NCBI RefSeq assembly: GCF_001426705.1
Contig: NZ_LMFC01000002.1
Span: forward strand, 352,559 to 416,558
Direction of reading: 5' to 3'
DNA: 64,000 nucleotides
DNA from: Cellulomonas sp. Root485
GTDB lineage: Bacteria > Actinomycetota > Actinomycetes > Actinomycetales > Cellulomonadaceae
The translations under genes and the position numbers were made by a program. The notes under the pieces are model-generated. The model ran no database searches and was not told the origin of the DNA. It saw nothing but the letters and a program-made list of their open reading frames with translations. This document shows positions 1 to 7,790 of the stretch, piece after piece (position 1 is the first letter of the stretch; every line of letters starts with the position of its first letter).

Positions 1-74
1 GACCCTACTGGTCTAGACCATGTCTGCGCGAGTGCTTGTGGGAGACTCGTGCCGCTGCGGGCTCGTCCCGCACG

Positions 75-166
75 GGAGGGCTGTCTGAGCGGCCGAAAGA
101 GACGGTCTTGAAAACCGTTGGAGCGGGACAACCCCGTTCTCGTGGGTTCGAATCCCACGCCCTCCG
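75..166 (+). tRNA. tRNA-Ser (anticodon TGA)
   Basis: Class II tRNA of 92 nt. The 7-bp acceptor stem pairs GGAGGGC (75-81) with GCCCTCC (159-165), followed by discriminator G166. The anticodon loop CTTGAAA (107-113) carries TGA at 109-111, which reads UCA serine codons. The long variable arm and the T-loop GTTCGAATC are both visible. No CCA is encoded. Only 18 nt separate it from the stop of the convergent MFS gene. Confidence 0.95.
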
Positions 167-184
167 CCCTGTGAGGAACGCAGG

Positions 185-1405
185 TCAGCGCGGGACGGGC
201 TCGGCAGCCGGACGGACGGTGTTCGCGGCTCCCGCGCGGTGCCCGATCCGGGCGACCACCAGGCCCGCGACGCCCAGGGCCAGCACCAGTGGCGAGCCGA
301 TCTCCAGCGCGCGCAGCAGGGTGGAGCTCGTGGCGAGGGCGCCGATGCCGAGCGCGGCAGCCGCCTGGAGGACGTAGGCGACGACGTAGGCCGCGGACAG
401 CACGGCCGCGCGGTGGTGCACGGGCGCACTGAGCGTCACCAGACCGAGGCCGCCGGAGAACAGGAGGCTGTAGCCGGCGCCCGCGACGACCGACGAGGCG
501 AGGAAGAGCGGGAGCGAGTGGGCCAGCCCGGCGCTGATCAGGAGGGCGAGGCCGAGGGCTGCGGCAGGCGGCCCGATCGTCACGGCTGTGCGCGGGGCCA
601 GGCGCCGGGCCAGCACCGCGACGACGCCGATGACGACTGCGGACACGGAGATGATCGCGCCGCCGACGAAGGCGTCGTCCGACCGCACGAGGTCCCGGGC
701 GATCTGGGCGCCGAGCGCCAGGAAGATCGCGCCCATCGCGTAGGCGCCGCTGACCGCGAGCGTGCCGGCGACGAAGGGCGCGCGGGCGTCGCGCGGGACG
801 TGGGGCCTGCGCGGTCGCCACGGGCCCGCGGTCTCGTCGCGCGTGTGCCGGGGGAGCAGCCAGACCAGGACGGCGCTCACGGCGGTGACCACGACGAGCA
901 CCCAGAACGTGAGGTGCGTGGGCCACGGCCCGTACTGCACGAGCGCGCCGCCCACGAGCGTGGCGAGCGCGAGGCCCGTGGCCGTCGCCGCGGTCGTGGC
1001 CGAGCTCGCCCGCGCCTGCTGACCGGGGCTGCTGAACTCGATCATGGCCGCCGTCGCAGGGCTCAGCGAGAGGCCGACGCCGACACCCATGAGCGCACGC
1101 CCGACCAGCACCCAGGCGAGGTCCGGGGCGAGCCCGAACGCGAGCGCCCCGAGCCCGAGCGCGGCGAGGCCGTACAGCATGGTGGCGCGACGGCCGATGA
1201 CGTCCGACAGATTGCCGAACAGGACGAGGACCGGGACGAGCACCAGCGGGTAGACCGCGAAGATCAGGGTCGTCGTCGCCGGCGTCAGGCCCCACTCGTG
1301 GGCGTAGAGCGGGTAGACGACGGTCGGGGCGCCGCTGGCCCAGAGGGCGAGGCCGGCGACGAGAGCGGCGGTCCAGAAGCCTGCGCGGCGGTCGAGCTGG
1401 GGCAC
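185..1405 (-). CDS. MFS transporter, 12-TM drug/metabolite exporter type
   Basis: About 406-residue polytopic membrane protein rich in Gly/Ala/Leu helices, with the loop after TM2 reading GNLSDVIGRRATM, the MFS motif A (GxLsDrxGRR). Substrate unknown; the family is usually proton-coupled export. The open frame extends to a GTG at 1447, but that start would sit inside the promoter/operator (1427-1466). The GTG at 1405 (V-P-Q-L-D-R-R) is preceded by GGGAG and is preferred. It is divergent from an HxlR regulator and very likely under its control, as in inducible efflux pairs. Confidence 0.85.
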   Translation of the reverse strand: MPQLDRRAGFWTAALVAGLALWASGAPTVVYPLYAHEWGLTPATTTLIFAVYPLVLVPVLVLFGNLSDVIGRRATMLYGLAALGLGALAFGLAPDLAWVLVGRALMGVGVGLSLSPATAAMIEFSSPGQQARASSATTAATATGLALATLVGGALVQYGPWPTHLTFWVLVVVTAVSAVLVWLLPRHTRDETAGPWRPRRPHVPRDARAPFVAGTLAVSGAYAMGAIFLALGAQIARDLVRSDDAFVGGAIISVSAVVIGVVAVLARRLAPRTAVTIGPPAAALGLALLISAGLAHSLPLFLASSVVAGAGYSLLFSGGLGLVTLSAPVHHRAAVLSAAYVVAYVLQAAAALGIGALATSSTLLRALEIGSPLVLALGVAGLVVARIGHRAGAANTVRPAAEPVPR

Positions 1406-1426
1406 GTCGTCTCCCGGGGTACTGAG

Positions 1427-1466
1427 TAGGTTCGGCCAACCTAGCACTCTGACTAGGTTTCGCCAA
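1427..1466. promoter_or_regulatory. Divergent promoter/operator of the MFS and HxlR genes
   Basis: TAGGTT-N5-AACCTA forms an inverted repeat at 1427-1443. The half-sequence TAGGTTcgGCCAA (1427-1439) recurs as TAGGTTtcGCCAA at 1454-1466. TAGGTT fits the actinobacterial -10 consensus TAnnnT on the plus strand (1454-1459, toward HxlR at 1477) and on the minus strand (1443-1438, toward MFS). Operator and -10 elements therefore coincide, which suits repression by the neighbouring HxlR protein. Binding by that protein is inferred. Confidence 0.5.
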
Positions 1467-1476
1467 TGCAGGGCGT

Positions 1477-1953
1477 ATGATCGGCGTCGTGACCCGCTCG
1501 CTCACCGCCGTCGACAGCCGCTGCTCGATCGCCCGCGGCCTCGAGATCCTGGGCCAGAAGTGGACCCTGCTGATCGTCCGCGAGGCCTTCAAGGGTCGGA
1601 CCCGCTTCGCGGAGTTCCGGGAGCGTCTCGGGATCGCGCCGGACGTGCTCGCCGACCGTCTGAACGCGCTGGTCGAGAACGGCATCCTCGAGCGCCGCGC
1701 CTACCGCGAGGCCGGGGAGCGCGAGCGCGAGGAGTACGTGCTGACGGACGCGGGCCGCGATCTCGCACCGGTCCTGGTCGCGATCCGCGACTGGGGCGAC
1801 GAGCACCGGCCCACGGGCTTCGGTCCCGCCGCGCTCCCGGTCGAGGCGGCCACGGGGGCGTCGGTGCGGATGGCGTTCCTCACCGACGACGGGCGCGAGG
1901 TGCAGGCGCGCGACGTGGGGCTCGTGCGGGGGCCGGGAGCCGAGCGGTTCTAG
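1477..1953 (+). CDS. HxlR-family winged-helix transcriptional regulator
   Basis: 158 residues. The core reads CSIARGLEILGQKWTLLIVR, then a helix-turn-helix (RTRFAEFRERLGIAPDVLADRLNALVENGIL) and a wing ending in YVLTDAGRDL, which is the HxlR/DUF24 pattern. The C-terminal 40 residues are a small extra domain common in actinobacterial members. Such proteins are cytoplasmic dimers that sense redox state or small ligands and commonly control a divergent transporter, here the MFS gene. Only 11 nt separate the predicted transcription start from the ATG. Confidence 0.88.
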   Translation: MIGVVTRSLTAVDSRCSIARGLEILGQKWTLLIVREAFKGRTRFAEFRERLGIAPDVLADRLNALVENGILERRAYREAGEREREEYVLTDAGRDLAPVLVAIRDWGDEHRPTGFGPAALPVEAATGASVRMAFLTDDGREVQARDVGLVRGPGAERF

Positions 1954-2085
1954 CGACGGACGTCTGCGCGCCACGGGGGACTAGCAGGACCGGGGCCGAG
2001 ATCTCCCGCCCACGTCGACCGCTGACCCACTGCCGGTGATGTCCGCGTCCGGGAGGAGGGCGGTGCGCAGGAAGGATCCGCTCAT

Positions 2086-2096
2086 CTAGGTTTCGC
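2086..2096 (+). promoter_or_regulatory. Leaderless-type promoter, same 11-mer as the HxlR operator
   Basis: CTAGGTTTCGC here is identical to 1453-1463 in the HxlR/MFS control region. TAGGTT (2087-2092) matches TAnnnT and is followed by six bases and then the ATG at 2099, so transcription would begin at the start codon. The shared sequence suggests that the gene at 2099 could be co-regulated by the HxlR protein. Confidence 0.4.
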
Positions 2097-2098
2097 GC

Positions 2099-2608
2099 AT
2101 GGGTTCGTACACCGAGGTCGTCCTGCAGCTCACGTTCACACCCGACACCCCGGACCATGTGCTCGCGGCGTTCTCCGCACTCGCCAAGGCCGCCCCTGGC
2201 AACCCCGAAGCACCCGAGCTGCCCGCGCCGCATCCTGTTCAGGACGAGGACTGGGGGGATTGGGAACCCACCGACGAGGTGAGCGACCCGGCCGCCGACC
2301 CGGAGCCGTGGATGCACAACTGGCCGTTGTGGTTGAGCACGTCGATGAGTGTGGGAACCACTCCGCATGCGCAGCTGGCGTGGTCAGCAATGGGAACGTG
2401 GGTCCTCAGCTGTCGCTGGGGGATCAAGTCCTGGCCCGACGCCATTCTTCCCGCCTTGCAGTGGCTCGGTCCGTTCCTCGAGGGCTGGGATCGGCAACCG
2501 ACCCTGTTGGGATACATGACCGGAATCGATCCCAGACCGACGCTCGTGTGGCTGTGGCAGGGACGCATCAGCCTCGAGAACCTCACCCCTGAGGACGAGA
2601 GGAACTAG
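2099..2608 (+). CDS. Hypothetical protein, Trp-rich, 169 aa
   Basis: Not recognised. A soluble-looking protein with a beta-like N-terminus, an acidic Pro/Asp/Glu stretch (about residues 38-70) and many tryptophans in the C-terminal half (for example WSAMGTWVLSCRWGIKSW). There is no signal peptide or membrane helix. The start is fixed by the predicted leaderless promoter. Repeated Trp and the ending WLWQGRISLENL resemble small uncharacterised actinobacterial proteins of similar size. Function unknown. Confidence 0.6.
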   Translation: MGSYTEVVLQLTFTPDTPDHVLAAFSALAKAAPGNPEAPELPAPHPVQDEDWGDWEPTDEVSDPAADPEPWMHNWPLWLSTSMSVGTTPHAQLAWSAMGTWVLSCRWGIKSWPDAILPALQWLGPFLEGWDRQPTLLGYMTGIDPRPTLVWLWQGRISLENLTPEDERN

Positions 2609-2708
2609 TGGTGACGGCGGCAGTGCTGGCGGACCTCTTCCTCGTGACCAGGCGCGGCCGCTGAGGCCGGGCGGTTGGCTCGTCCGCACGCCCGATTGCT
2701 CGTCCGGC

Positions 2709-3452
2709 TCACGGCCCGCCGGGAGCGAGCTCGACGTCCCGGCGGAGGTACCACCACGCGAGCAGCGCACAGACGACACCGTTCGCCAGACCGACGACGA
2801 CGTCCGTGGGGTGGTGCATCCCGCGGTAGAGGCGCGCTGTCGCGACCGCGCACGGCACGAGGAGGCAGACCACCGTCAGCCCCCACCGCAGCCACGGCCG
2901 GGTGATCCGCTGGCACAGCAGGGCGAGCGACACGTAGAGCGCCGCCGAGGCGCTGGTGTGCCCGCTCGGGAAGGCCGTGGTCGGGGGCGAGTCGTCCAGC
3001 AGGCCGACGTCGGGACGTCCGCGGCCGACGAGCAGCGACGACGTGAAGAAGAGGACCGCCTGCATCCCGAGCGCGATCGCCGGCACGACCGCCAGCCACC
3101 ACTGCCTGGTCCGCCACCAGAACAGCGCGACCACCAGCACGCACGCGGCGATGGCGAACTGGGTCTGCCCGAGGTCCGACAGCACCAGCGTGAGGGTGTT
3201 GAGACCTGCGGTGCGGCGCGCCTCGAACCACCGGTCGACGCCGGTCTCGGCCGGCAGGTCACCGAGCGGCCCGACGATCAGGAGGCCGATCCCGACCATC
3301 ACCAGCCACCAGAGCGCCGCGGGAAGGATCGCCCGCCGCGCCAGGTCACGGCATGCGGACCCGAAGGTGGGCACGGACCTGTCGATCTCGTAGCGGTGCA
3401 CGAACGTGTGGACGGAGCCGTGGCTCCTCGTCTCGCCGACGAGCAGGGTCAT
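2709..3452 (-). CDS. PAP2-family phosphatase, integral membrane (second of pair)
   Basis: 247 residues from an ATG at 3452 that overlaps the upstream stop (ATGA). Acid phosphatase/PAP2 signature: RGRPD, then FPSGHTSASAA, then RLYRGMHHPTDVVVG, matching the KxxxxxxRP / PSGH / SRxxxxxHxxxD scheme with catalytic His in PSGH and HHPTD. About five hydrophobic helices. The likely substrate is a lipid phosphate such as phosphatidic acid, undecaprenyl pyrophosphate or a polyprenyl phosphate, hydrolysed at the outer membrane face. The open frame reads further upstream but is only a shadow of the neighbouring gene there. Confidence 0.85.
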   Translation of the reverse strand: MTLLVGETRSHGSVHTFVHRYEIDRSVPTFGSACRDLARRAILPAALWWLVMVGIGLLIVGPLGDLPAETGVDRWFEARRTAGLNTLTLVLSDLGQTQFAIAACVLVVALFWWRTRQWWLAVVPAIALGMQAVLFFTSSLLVGRGRPDVGLLDDSPPTTAFPSGHTSASAALYVSLALLCQRITRPWLRWGLTVVCLLVPCAVATARLYRGMHHPTDVVVGLANGVVCALLAWWYLRRDVELAPGGP

Positions 3453-4126
3453 GAGGGTCCTTGTGTCGAGGGCCGTGGTCCCCAGCCCTGGTAGCCGATC
3501 GCGGAGGCGCCGACGACCGCGGTGCCGAGCAGCACGCCCGCGATCACGTCGGACGGGTGGTGCACACCGAGCAGGACGCGGTCCGCGGCGGTGGCCAGCG
3601 TGACGGTGCCGGCGACGACCGGGACGACGACCCGGCCGCGCGGCCCGAGCAGCGGCCAGAGGAGCAACGTGGTCGTCAGGGCCGCGGCGGCGGTGTTCAT
3701 CGCGTGGCCGGAGGGGAAGCTCGACCCCGGCGCGTGCTCGAGCGCGTCCTCCACCACGGGCCGCGCCCGCTGGACGAGCCCCTTCGCGCCGGCTTGCAGC
3801 ACCCACGCGACCATGACCGTGAGGAACGCCCACAACGCGCGCGTCGGCAGCCCGTGCCGCCGCCAGAGCCGCAGGCAGACCAGGCCCACGGCCAGGTTGA
3901 CCCAGATCGGCTGCAGCAGCTCCTGCCACACCGCGAGTGCGTGGAGGAACCCGGGGTGCTCGCGGGTGAACGAGGTCGCGACGACGATCGTCTCCTCGTC
4001 GACCCGCGAGAGCCCCGGCGCCTCCGCGCGGACGAGGTAGGCGAGGACGGCGACGGGCACCGACACTCCCGCTCCGAAGGCGACCGCCCGCAGGAGGGCA
4101 CGGCGACGCAGCGGGGGCTGAGGCAT
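3449..4126 (-). CDS. PAP2-family phosphatase, integral membrane (first of pair)
   Basis: 225 residues with an N-terminal membrane helix and the three PAP2 motifs: KGLVQRARP (from K115), FPSGHAMNTA, and RVLLGVHHPSDVIAG. All predicted catalytic residues are present. Tandem, translationally coupled paralogues suggest a heteromeric enzyme or two related lipid-phosphate specificities. The start is supported by a -10-like TAGCCT six bases before the ATG. The gene is divergent from the RNB ribonuclease. Confidence 0.86.
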   Translation of the reverse strand: MPQPPLRRRALLRAVAFGAGVSVPVAVLAYLVRAEAPGLSRVDEETIVVATSFTREHPGFLHALAVWQELLQPIWVNLAVGLVCLRLWRRHGLPTRALWAFLTVMVAWVLQAGAKGLVQRARPVVEDALEHAPGSSFPSGHAMNTAAAALTTTLLLWPLLGPRGRVVVPVVAGTVTLATAADRVLLGVHHPSDVIAGVLLGTAVVGASAIGYQGWGPRPSTQGPS

Positions 4127-4132
4127 CCCCGC

Positions 4133-4138
4133 AGGCTA
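4133..4138 (-). promoter_or_regulatory. Predicted leaderless -10 for the PAP2 pair
   Basis: On the minus strand TAGCCT fits TAnnnT. Six bases separate it from the ATG at 4126, so the transcript would start at the A of the start codon. No Shine-Dalgarno precedes this start. No convincing -35 was recognised. Confidence 0.45.
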
Positions 4139-4243
4139 GGAGACCGCGGGGTTCTCGGCTCGTTGGGCAGTCGTCGGGTGGTGGACGTCACCCGGTCGTG
4201 GTCGGCGCGCGGGTTCCGGCGGGCGCTCGGTCCGGTGCCCGCC

Positions 4244-4249
4244 TAGGCT
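4244..4249 (+). promoter_or_regulatory. Predicted leaderless -10 for the RNB ribonuclease gene
   Basis: TAGGCT fits TAnnnT and lies six bases before the GTG at 4256, placing the transcription start on the first base of the start codon. It mirrors the arrangement on the opposite strand of the same 129-bp divergent region. Confidence 0.45.
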
Positions 4250-4255
4250 CACGGC

Positions 4256-5761
4256 GTGCCCCGACGCCATGTCCAGCTGCACGCCCGCCCGCCGCAGGAG
4301 GCGCAGGGGGAGGCTGTCGACGTGCTCGTGCGGCGCGGTCTCGACGACCTGCGCGTCGAGCTCGGCGTCCCGGCCGACTTCCCGGCGGACGTGATCGCCG
4401 AGGCGGAGGCTGCCGCGGCCGGTGCACCCGACGGCGAGCGGTCCGACGCGACGGACGTCCCGTTCGTCACGATCGACCCCGAGGGTTCGAAGGACCTGGA
4501 CCAGGCGGTCCACATCGAGCGTCGCGACGGTGGGTTCCGGGTGCGGTACTCGATCGCCGACGTCGCTGCGTGGGTGTCGCCCGGGGGTGCTCTCGACGAC
4601 GAGGCGCGCGACCGCGTCGAGACGCTGTACGCCCCGGACGGCCGCACGCCGCTGCACCCGCCGCTGCTGTCGGAGGGCGTCGCGAGCCTGCTGCCCGACC
4701 AGGTGACGCCGGCGCTGCTGTGGACGATCGACCTGGACGCGGAGGGTGCCCCGGTCACGGTCGACGTGCGCCGCGCCTCTGTACAGAGCCGTGCGCAGCT
4801 GACGTACGTCGGGGCGCAGGCGGCTCTCGACGACGGCACCGCGGACGAGACGCTCCAGCTGCTGCGGGAGGTCGGCATCCTGCGGGAGGCGGCCGAACGG
4901 GCACGCGGCGGCATCACGCTGCCGACCCCGGAGCAGGTGGTCGAGCAGGGTACCGACGGGGTGTGGACCCTGGGCAGCCGCGCGACCCTGCCCGTCGAGG
5001 AGTGGAACGCGCAGATCTCGCTGCTGACGGGCATGTGCGCGGCGCGGATCATGCTGGACGGCCGCATCGGCATCCTGCGGACGCTGCCCGACGCTGACCC
5101 GCGGGACGTGGCGCGGCTCCGCCTCTCCGCGCACGCGCTGGGCGTGCCGTGGCCGGAGGGCGCGACGCCGGGCGACGTCATCCGCGATCTCGATGCGGCG
5201 AACCCGGCGCACGCGGCCCTGCTCACCGACGCGACCTCGCTGCTGCGCGGCGCCGCCTACGTGGCGTTCGACGGCGAGGTCCCGTCGTTCACGATGCACG
5301 CTGCCATCGCCGCGCCCTACGCCCACACGACCGCGCCGCTGCGCCGGCTGGTGGACCGGTTCGTCGGTGAGACGTGCCTCGCCCTGTGCGCCGACCGCCC
5401 GGTGCCCGACTGGGTCCGCGACGCGCTGCCGGAGCTGCCCGGACTGATGGCGTCGGGGGACAAGCACGCCGCCGAGTTCGAGCGCGGCTGCCTGGACCTG
5501 GTCGAGGCGGCGCTCCTGACCGGGCGGGAGGGCGAGGAGTTCGACGGTGCGATCGTGGACGTCCGCCCCGACCGCGACACCGGGATCGTGCAGCTGCGCG
5601 ACCCGGCCGTCCGCGGACGGATCGAGGGTGCCGCCCTGCCGTTGGGCGAGGACGTCCGGGTGCGGCTGACCGAGGCGTCGGTGGCGCAGCGCAAGGTGCT
5701 GTTCGAGCTTGCTCAGGCCGACTCGGCCTCGTCCTCGGCCCCGAACCTCGATCGCAGATAG
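4256..5761 (+). CDS. RNB-domain ribonuclease (RNase II/R superfamily)
   Basis: 501 residues, shorter than RNase II or R (about 640-800). The RNB catalytic loop reads TIDPEGSKDLDQAVHI: D74, D80 and D82 match the conserved metal-binding aspartates, but the fourth position is Gln83 instead of Asp. The downstream RNB core (YSIADVAAWV, GVASLLPDQ, YAHTTAPLRRLVDRF) is intact. No cold-shock domains precede it and the C-terminal S1-like part is short. Expected role: processive 3'-5' degradation of single-stranded RNA in the cytoplasm. It ends 49 bp inside the convergent glycosyltransferase gene. Confidence 0.85.
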   Translation: MPRRHVQLHARPPQEAQGEAVDVLVRRGLDDLRVELGVPADFPADVIAEAEAAAAGAPDGERSDATDVPFVTIDPEGSKDLDQAVHIERRDGGFRVRYSIADVAAWVSPGGALDDEARDRVETLYAPDGRTPLHPPLLSEGVASLLPDQVTPALLWTIDLDAEGAPVTVDVRRASVQSRAQLTYVGAQAALDDGTADETLQLLREVGILREAAERARGGITLPTPEQVVEQGTDGVWTLGSRATLPVEEWNAQISLLTGMCAARIMLDGRIGILRTLPDADPRDVARLRLSAHALGVPWPEGATPGDVIRDLDAANPAHAALLTDATSLLRGAAYVAFDGEVPSFTMHAAIAAPYAHTTAPLRRLVDRFVGETCLALCADRPVPDWVRDALPELPGLMASGDKHAAEFERGCLDLVEAALLTGREGEEFDGAIVDVRPDRDTGIVQLRDPAVRGRIEGAALPLGEDVRVRLTEASVAQRKVLFELAQADSASSSAPNLDRR

Positions 5762-6435
5762 TCCGCGTACCCCGCGGGTGCGCGTCCGACCAGGCGCCCC
5801 GAGGTGATCACGTCGCAGGTGTCCGTCGCGACGATGCGCGCCCCGGACGCGACGAGCGCGGCCACCAGGTCGACGTCCTCGTGCGCGGGCCGGTCGGGGA
5901 AGCCGCCCGCGCGCAGGTAGGCGTCGGCGCGGACGCCGAGGTTCGCGCCGTGCACGTGCCCGTTGGGCCGGCCCGGGACGCGGGTCGCGCGCCACCCGGC
6001 CAGCTGGGTCGGGGTGAGGTCGACGGGGTCGGGTCGCACCGTGCCGACGACGACGTCGGCGCCCGCGTCGGCGAGCCGCACGTGCTCCAGGATCCAGCCC
6101 TCGGGTACGGCTGAGTCGGCGTCGGTGCTGGCCAGCCACGTCTCGCGTGGGCTGGTCGTCGCGCGGTCGAGAGCGTCGCGCACGCCCGCGGCACGAGCGG
6201 CGCCGACGCGGCCCTCGTCCAGGTCCACGAGCCGGACGTCGAGGTGACCGAGCGCCACGGAGCGGGTGCCGTCGGTGCACCGGTCGAGCACGAGCACCAG
6301 GTCGACCGTCAGGTCGGGCAGCACCGCCCGCGCGGCCTGTCGGGATGCCTGCAGCGCGCTCAGGCACCGGCCGACCAGGGCCTCCTCGTCACGAGCCGGG
6401 ACGACGACGACGACATGAGTGATGCGGGGTCTCAT
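5713..6435 (-). CDS. Family 2 glycosyltransferase
   Basis: 240 residues, GT-A fold: VVVVPARDEEALVGRCL at the N-terminus, a D-x-D type STDADSAVP motif for metal/nucleotide-sugar binding, and GFPDRPAHEDVDL as the acceptor-side ED motif. No membrane helix, so cytosolic. The ATG at 6435 overlaps the upstream stop (ATGA). It is the last gene of a three-gene operon with a PIG-L deacetylase/methyltransferase and an acyl-CoA dehydrogenase-like protein, which suggests a glycoconjugate or glycolipid pathway. The actual product is unknown. Confidence 0.83.
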   Translation of the reverse strand: MRPRITHVVVVVPARDEEALVGRCLSALQASRQAARAVLPDLTVDLVLVLDRCTDGTRSVALGHLDVRLVDLDEGRVGAARAAGVRDALDRATTSPRETWLASTDADSAVPEGWILEHVRLADAGADVVVGTVRPDPVDLTPTQLAGWRATRVPGRPNGHVHGANLGVRADAYLRAGGFPDRPAHEDVDLVAALVASGARIVATDTCDVITSGRLVGRAPAGYADYLRSRFGAEDEAESA

Positions 6436-7790
6436 GCCAGACCTGTCCGCTGCGCCACCGATCGCGGGTCGTCGCCGTACACGTCGAGCAGCAGGTCCTT
6501 CTCGCGGTGCTCCGCCAGCAGCGTGAGGTCGGTGGTCCGGCGCAGCACGCGGTGCACCTCGTCCCCGGTCAGCGGGTACGCCTCGACCGGGTGGCGCCAG
6601 TGGCAGGCCACCAGGGTGCCCCCGGGTGCGAGGCGAGCGCGCAGGTCGGCGAGCACCCGGTCGAGCGTCGGGCGGTCGACGTAGTAGCCGACCTCCGAGA
6701 GGACGACGAGGTCGAACGAGCCCGCGGGCACGGCGTCGGCCACGTCCGCGACCTGCACGTGCACCTGCGGCAGGTCGACCACGCGCTTGCGAGCGCGCTC
6801 GACCGCGGCCGCGGACACGTCGACGGCCAGCAGGTGGTCCGCGCGCTGCGCCAGCTCGGCGGTCAGCACCCCGATCCCGCACCCGACCTCCAGGACGTCC
6901 CGGTAGCGGTCGTCCGGGAGCGCTGCGAGCGTCAGTGCGCGCTTGCGCTGCTCGTACCACCGGTCGGTGTACCCCCAGGGGTCGTCGTGCCGGTCGTACG
7001 TGGCGTCGAAGAACTCGCCCGCGAGCGTCGGGCGGGCAGGCTCGTGGGAGACGACGATCTCGACGTCCCGGTCGAACGTCCGCAGGAACGCGGGGTGCAG
7101 CGTCGGCGCATCCGTCGGGTCCGACGACAACGGCGCGACCTGCGTCGCGTGCGCCGCGACCGCCCGGTGCTTGCGGACCACCGACCGGTCCGCCAGCTCC
7201 ACCACGCGGAGCTGGTCCCACGGCACCCGGGGGTCGTCCGGGGTGGCCCAGTGCCACATCCAGATCGGGTACTCCAGGAACGTGCAGCCGAGCTCGTCGG
7301 CCAGCGCCGCGCAGACCTCGCCCACGATCCGGTGGTCCCGGTGACCGTCGCCCCGCCACGTCGCGACGAGCTGGTCGACCGGTGCGCCGTCGGCCAGCAG
7401 CGCCCGCAGGTCGGCATCGATCGCCTCGCGGACCTCGCGCAGGCCGCCGTCCGGGTACCCGAGCAGCGTGACGGGGGAGGCCGGCGACAGGACGTGCACC
7501 GCCTCCACGACCTCCGCCCACCGGCGAGCCGCCAGGGCCTCGGCGTCGAGCGTCGGGGAGCCGGGATGGGAGGCGCTGCCGTCGGAGACGATCACGACCT
7601 CGGCCGGGCACCCGGCGTCCGCGAGCTCCGCGAGGATGCCGCCGACGCCCAGGGTCTCGTCGTCGGGGTGCGCGGCGACCACCACCGTGCGGCCTGTCCG
7701 GCGCAGCGCGAGCGCGGGCAGGTCCCGGAACCGTGGGTCGGCGGACCAGGCAGCGGCGGGGGTGCCCGGTGCGCGACCGTCGAAGGTCAC
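6432..7790 (-). CDS. PIG-L deacetylase fused to a class I SAM methyltransferase
   Basis: 452 residues in two domains. Residues about 25-240 are PIG-L/LmbE: AAHPDDETLG supplies zinc ligands and the catalytic Asp, and GDGHRDH supplies the third ligand; the reaction is N-deacetylation of a GlcNAc-type substrate. Residues about 265-450 are a Rossmann methyltransferase with VLEVGCGIGVLTAEL (SAM-binding motif I). The GTG at 7790 overlaps the upstream stop (GTGA), which fixes the start. A fused pair suggests sequential deacetylation and methylation of one metabolite. Confidence 0.87.
   Translation of the reverse strand: MTFDGRAPGTPAAAWSADPRFRDLPALALRRTGRTVVVAAHPDDETLGVGGILAELADAGCPAEVVIVSDGSASHPGSPTLDAEALAARRWAEVVEAVHVLSPASPVTLLGYPDGGLREVREAIDADLRALLADGAPVDQLVATWRGDGHRDHRIVGEVCAALADELGCTFLEYPIWMWHWATPDDPRVPWDQLRVVELADRSVVRKHRAVAAHATQVAPLSSDPTDAPTLHPAFLRTFDRDVEIVVSHEPARPTLAGEFFDATYDRHDDPWGYTDRWYEQRKRALTLAALPDDRYRDVLEVGCGIGVLTAELAQRADHLLAVDVSAAAVERARKRVVDLPQVHVQVADVADAVPAGSFDLVVLSEVGYYVDRPTLDRVLADLRARLAPGGTLVACHWRHPVEAYPLTGDEVHRVLRRTTDLTLLAEHREKDLLLDVYGDDPRSVAQRTGLA

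Noticed and set aside
9-20. Palindrome TGGTCTAGACCA at the window edge
   Set aside because: Upstream context is cut off and no adjacent promoter can be assigned.
1466-1480. ATG at 1466 as start of the HxlR gene
   Set aside because: Its frame ends at a TGA after four codons; the true start is ATG 1477.
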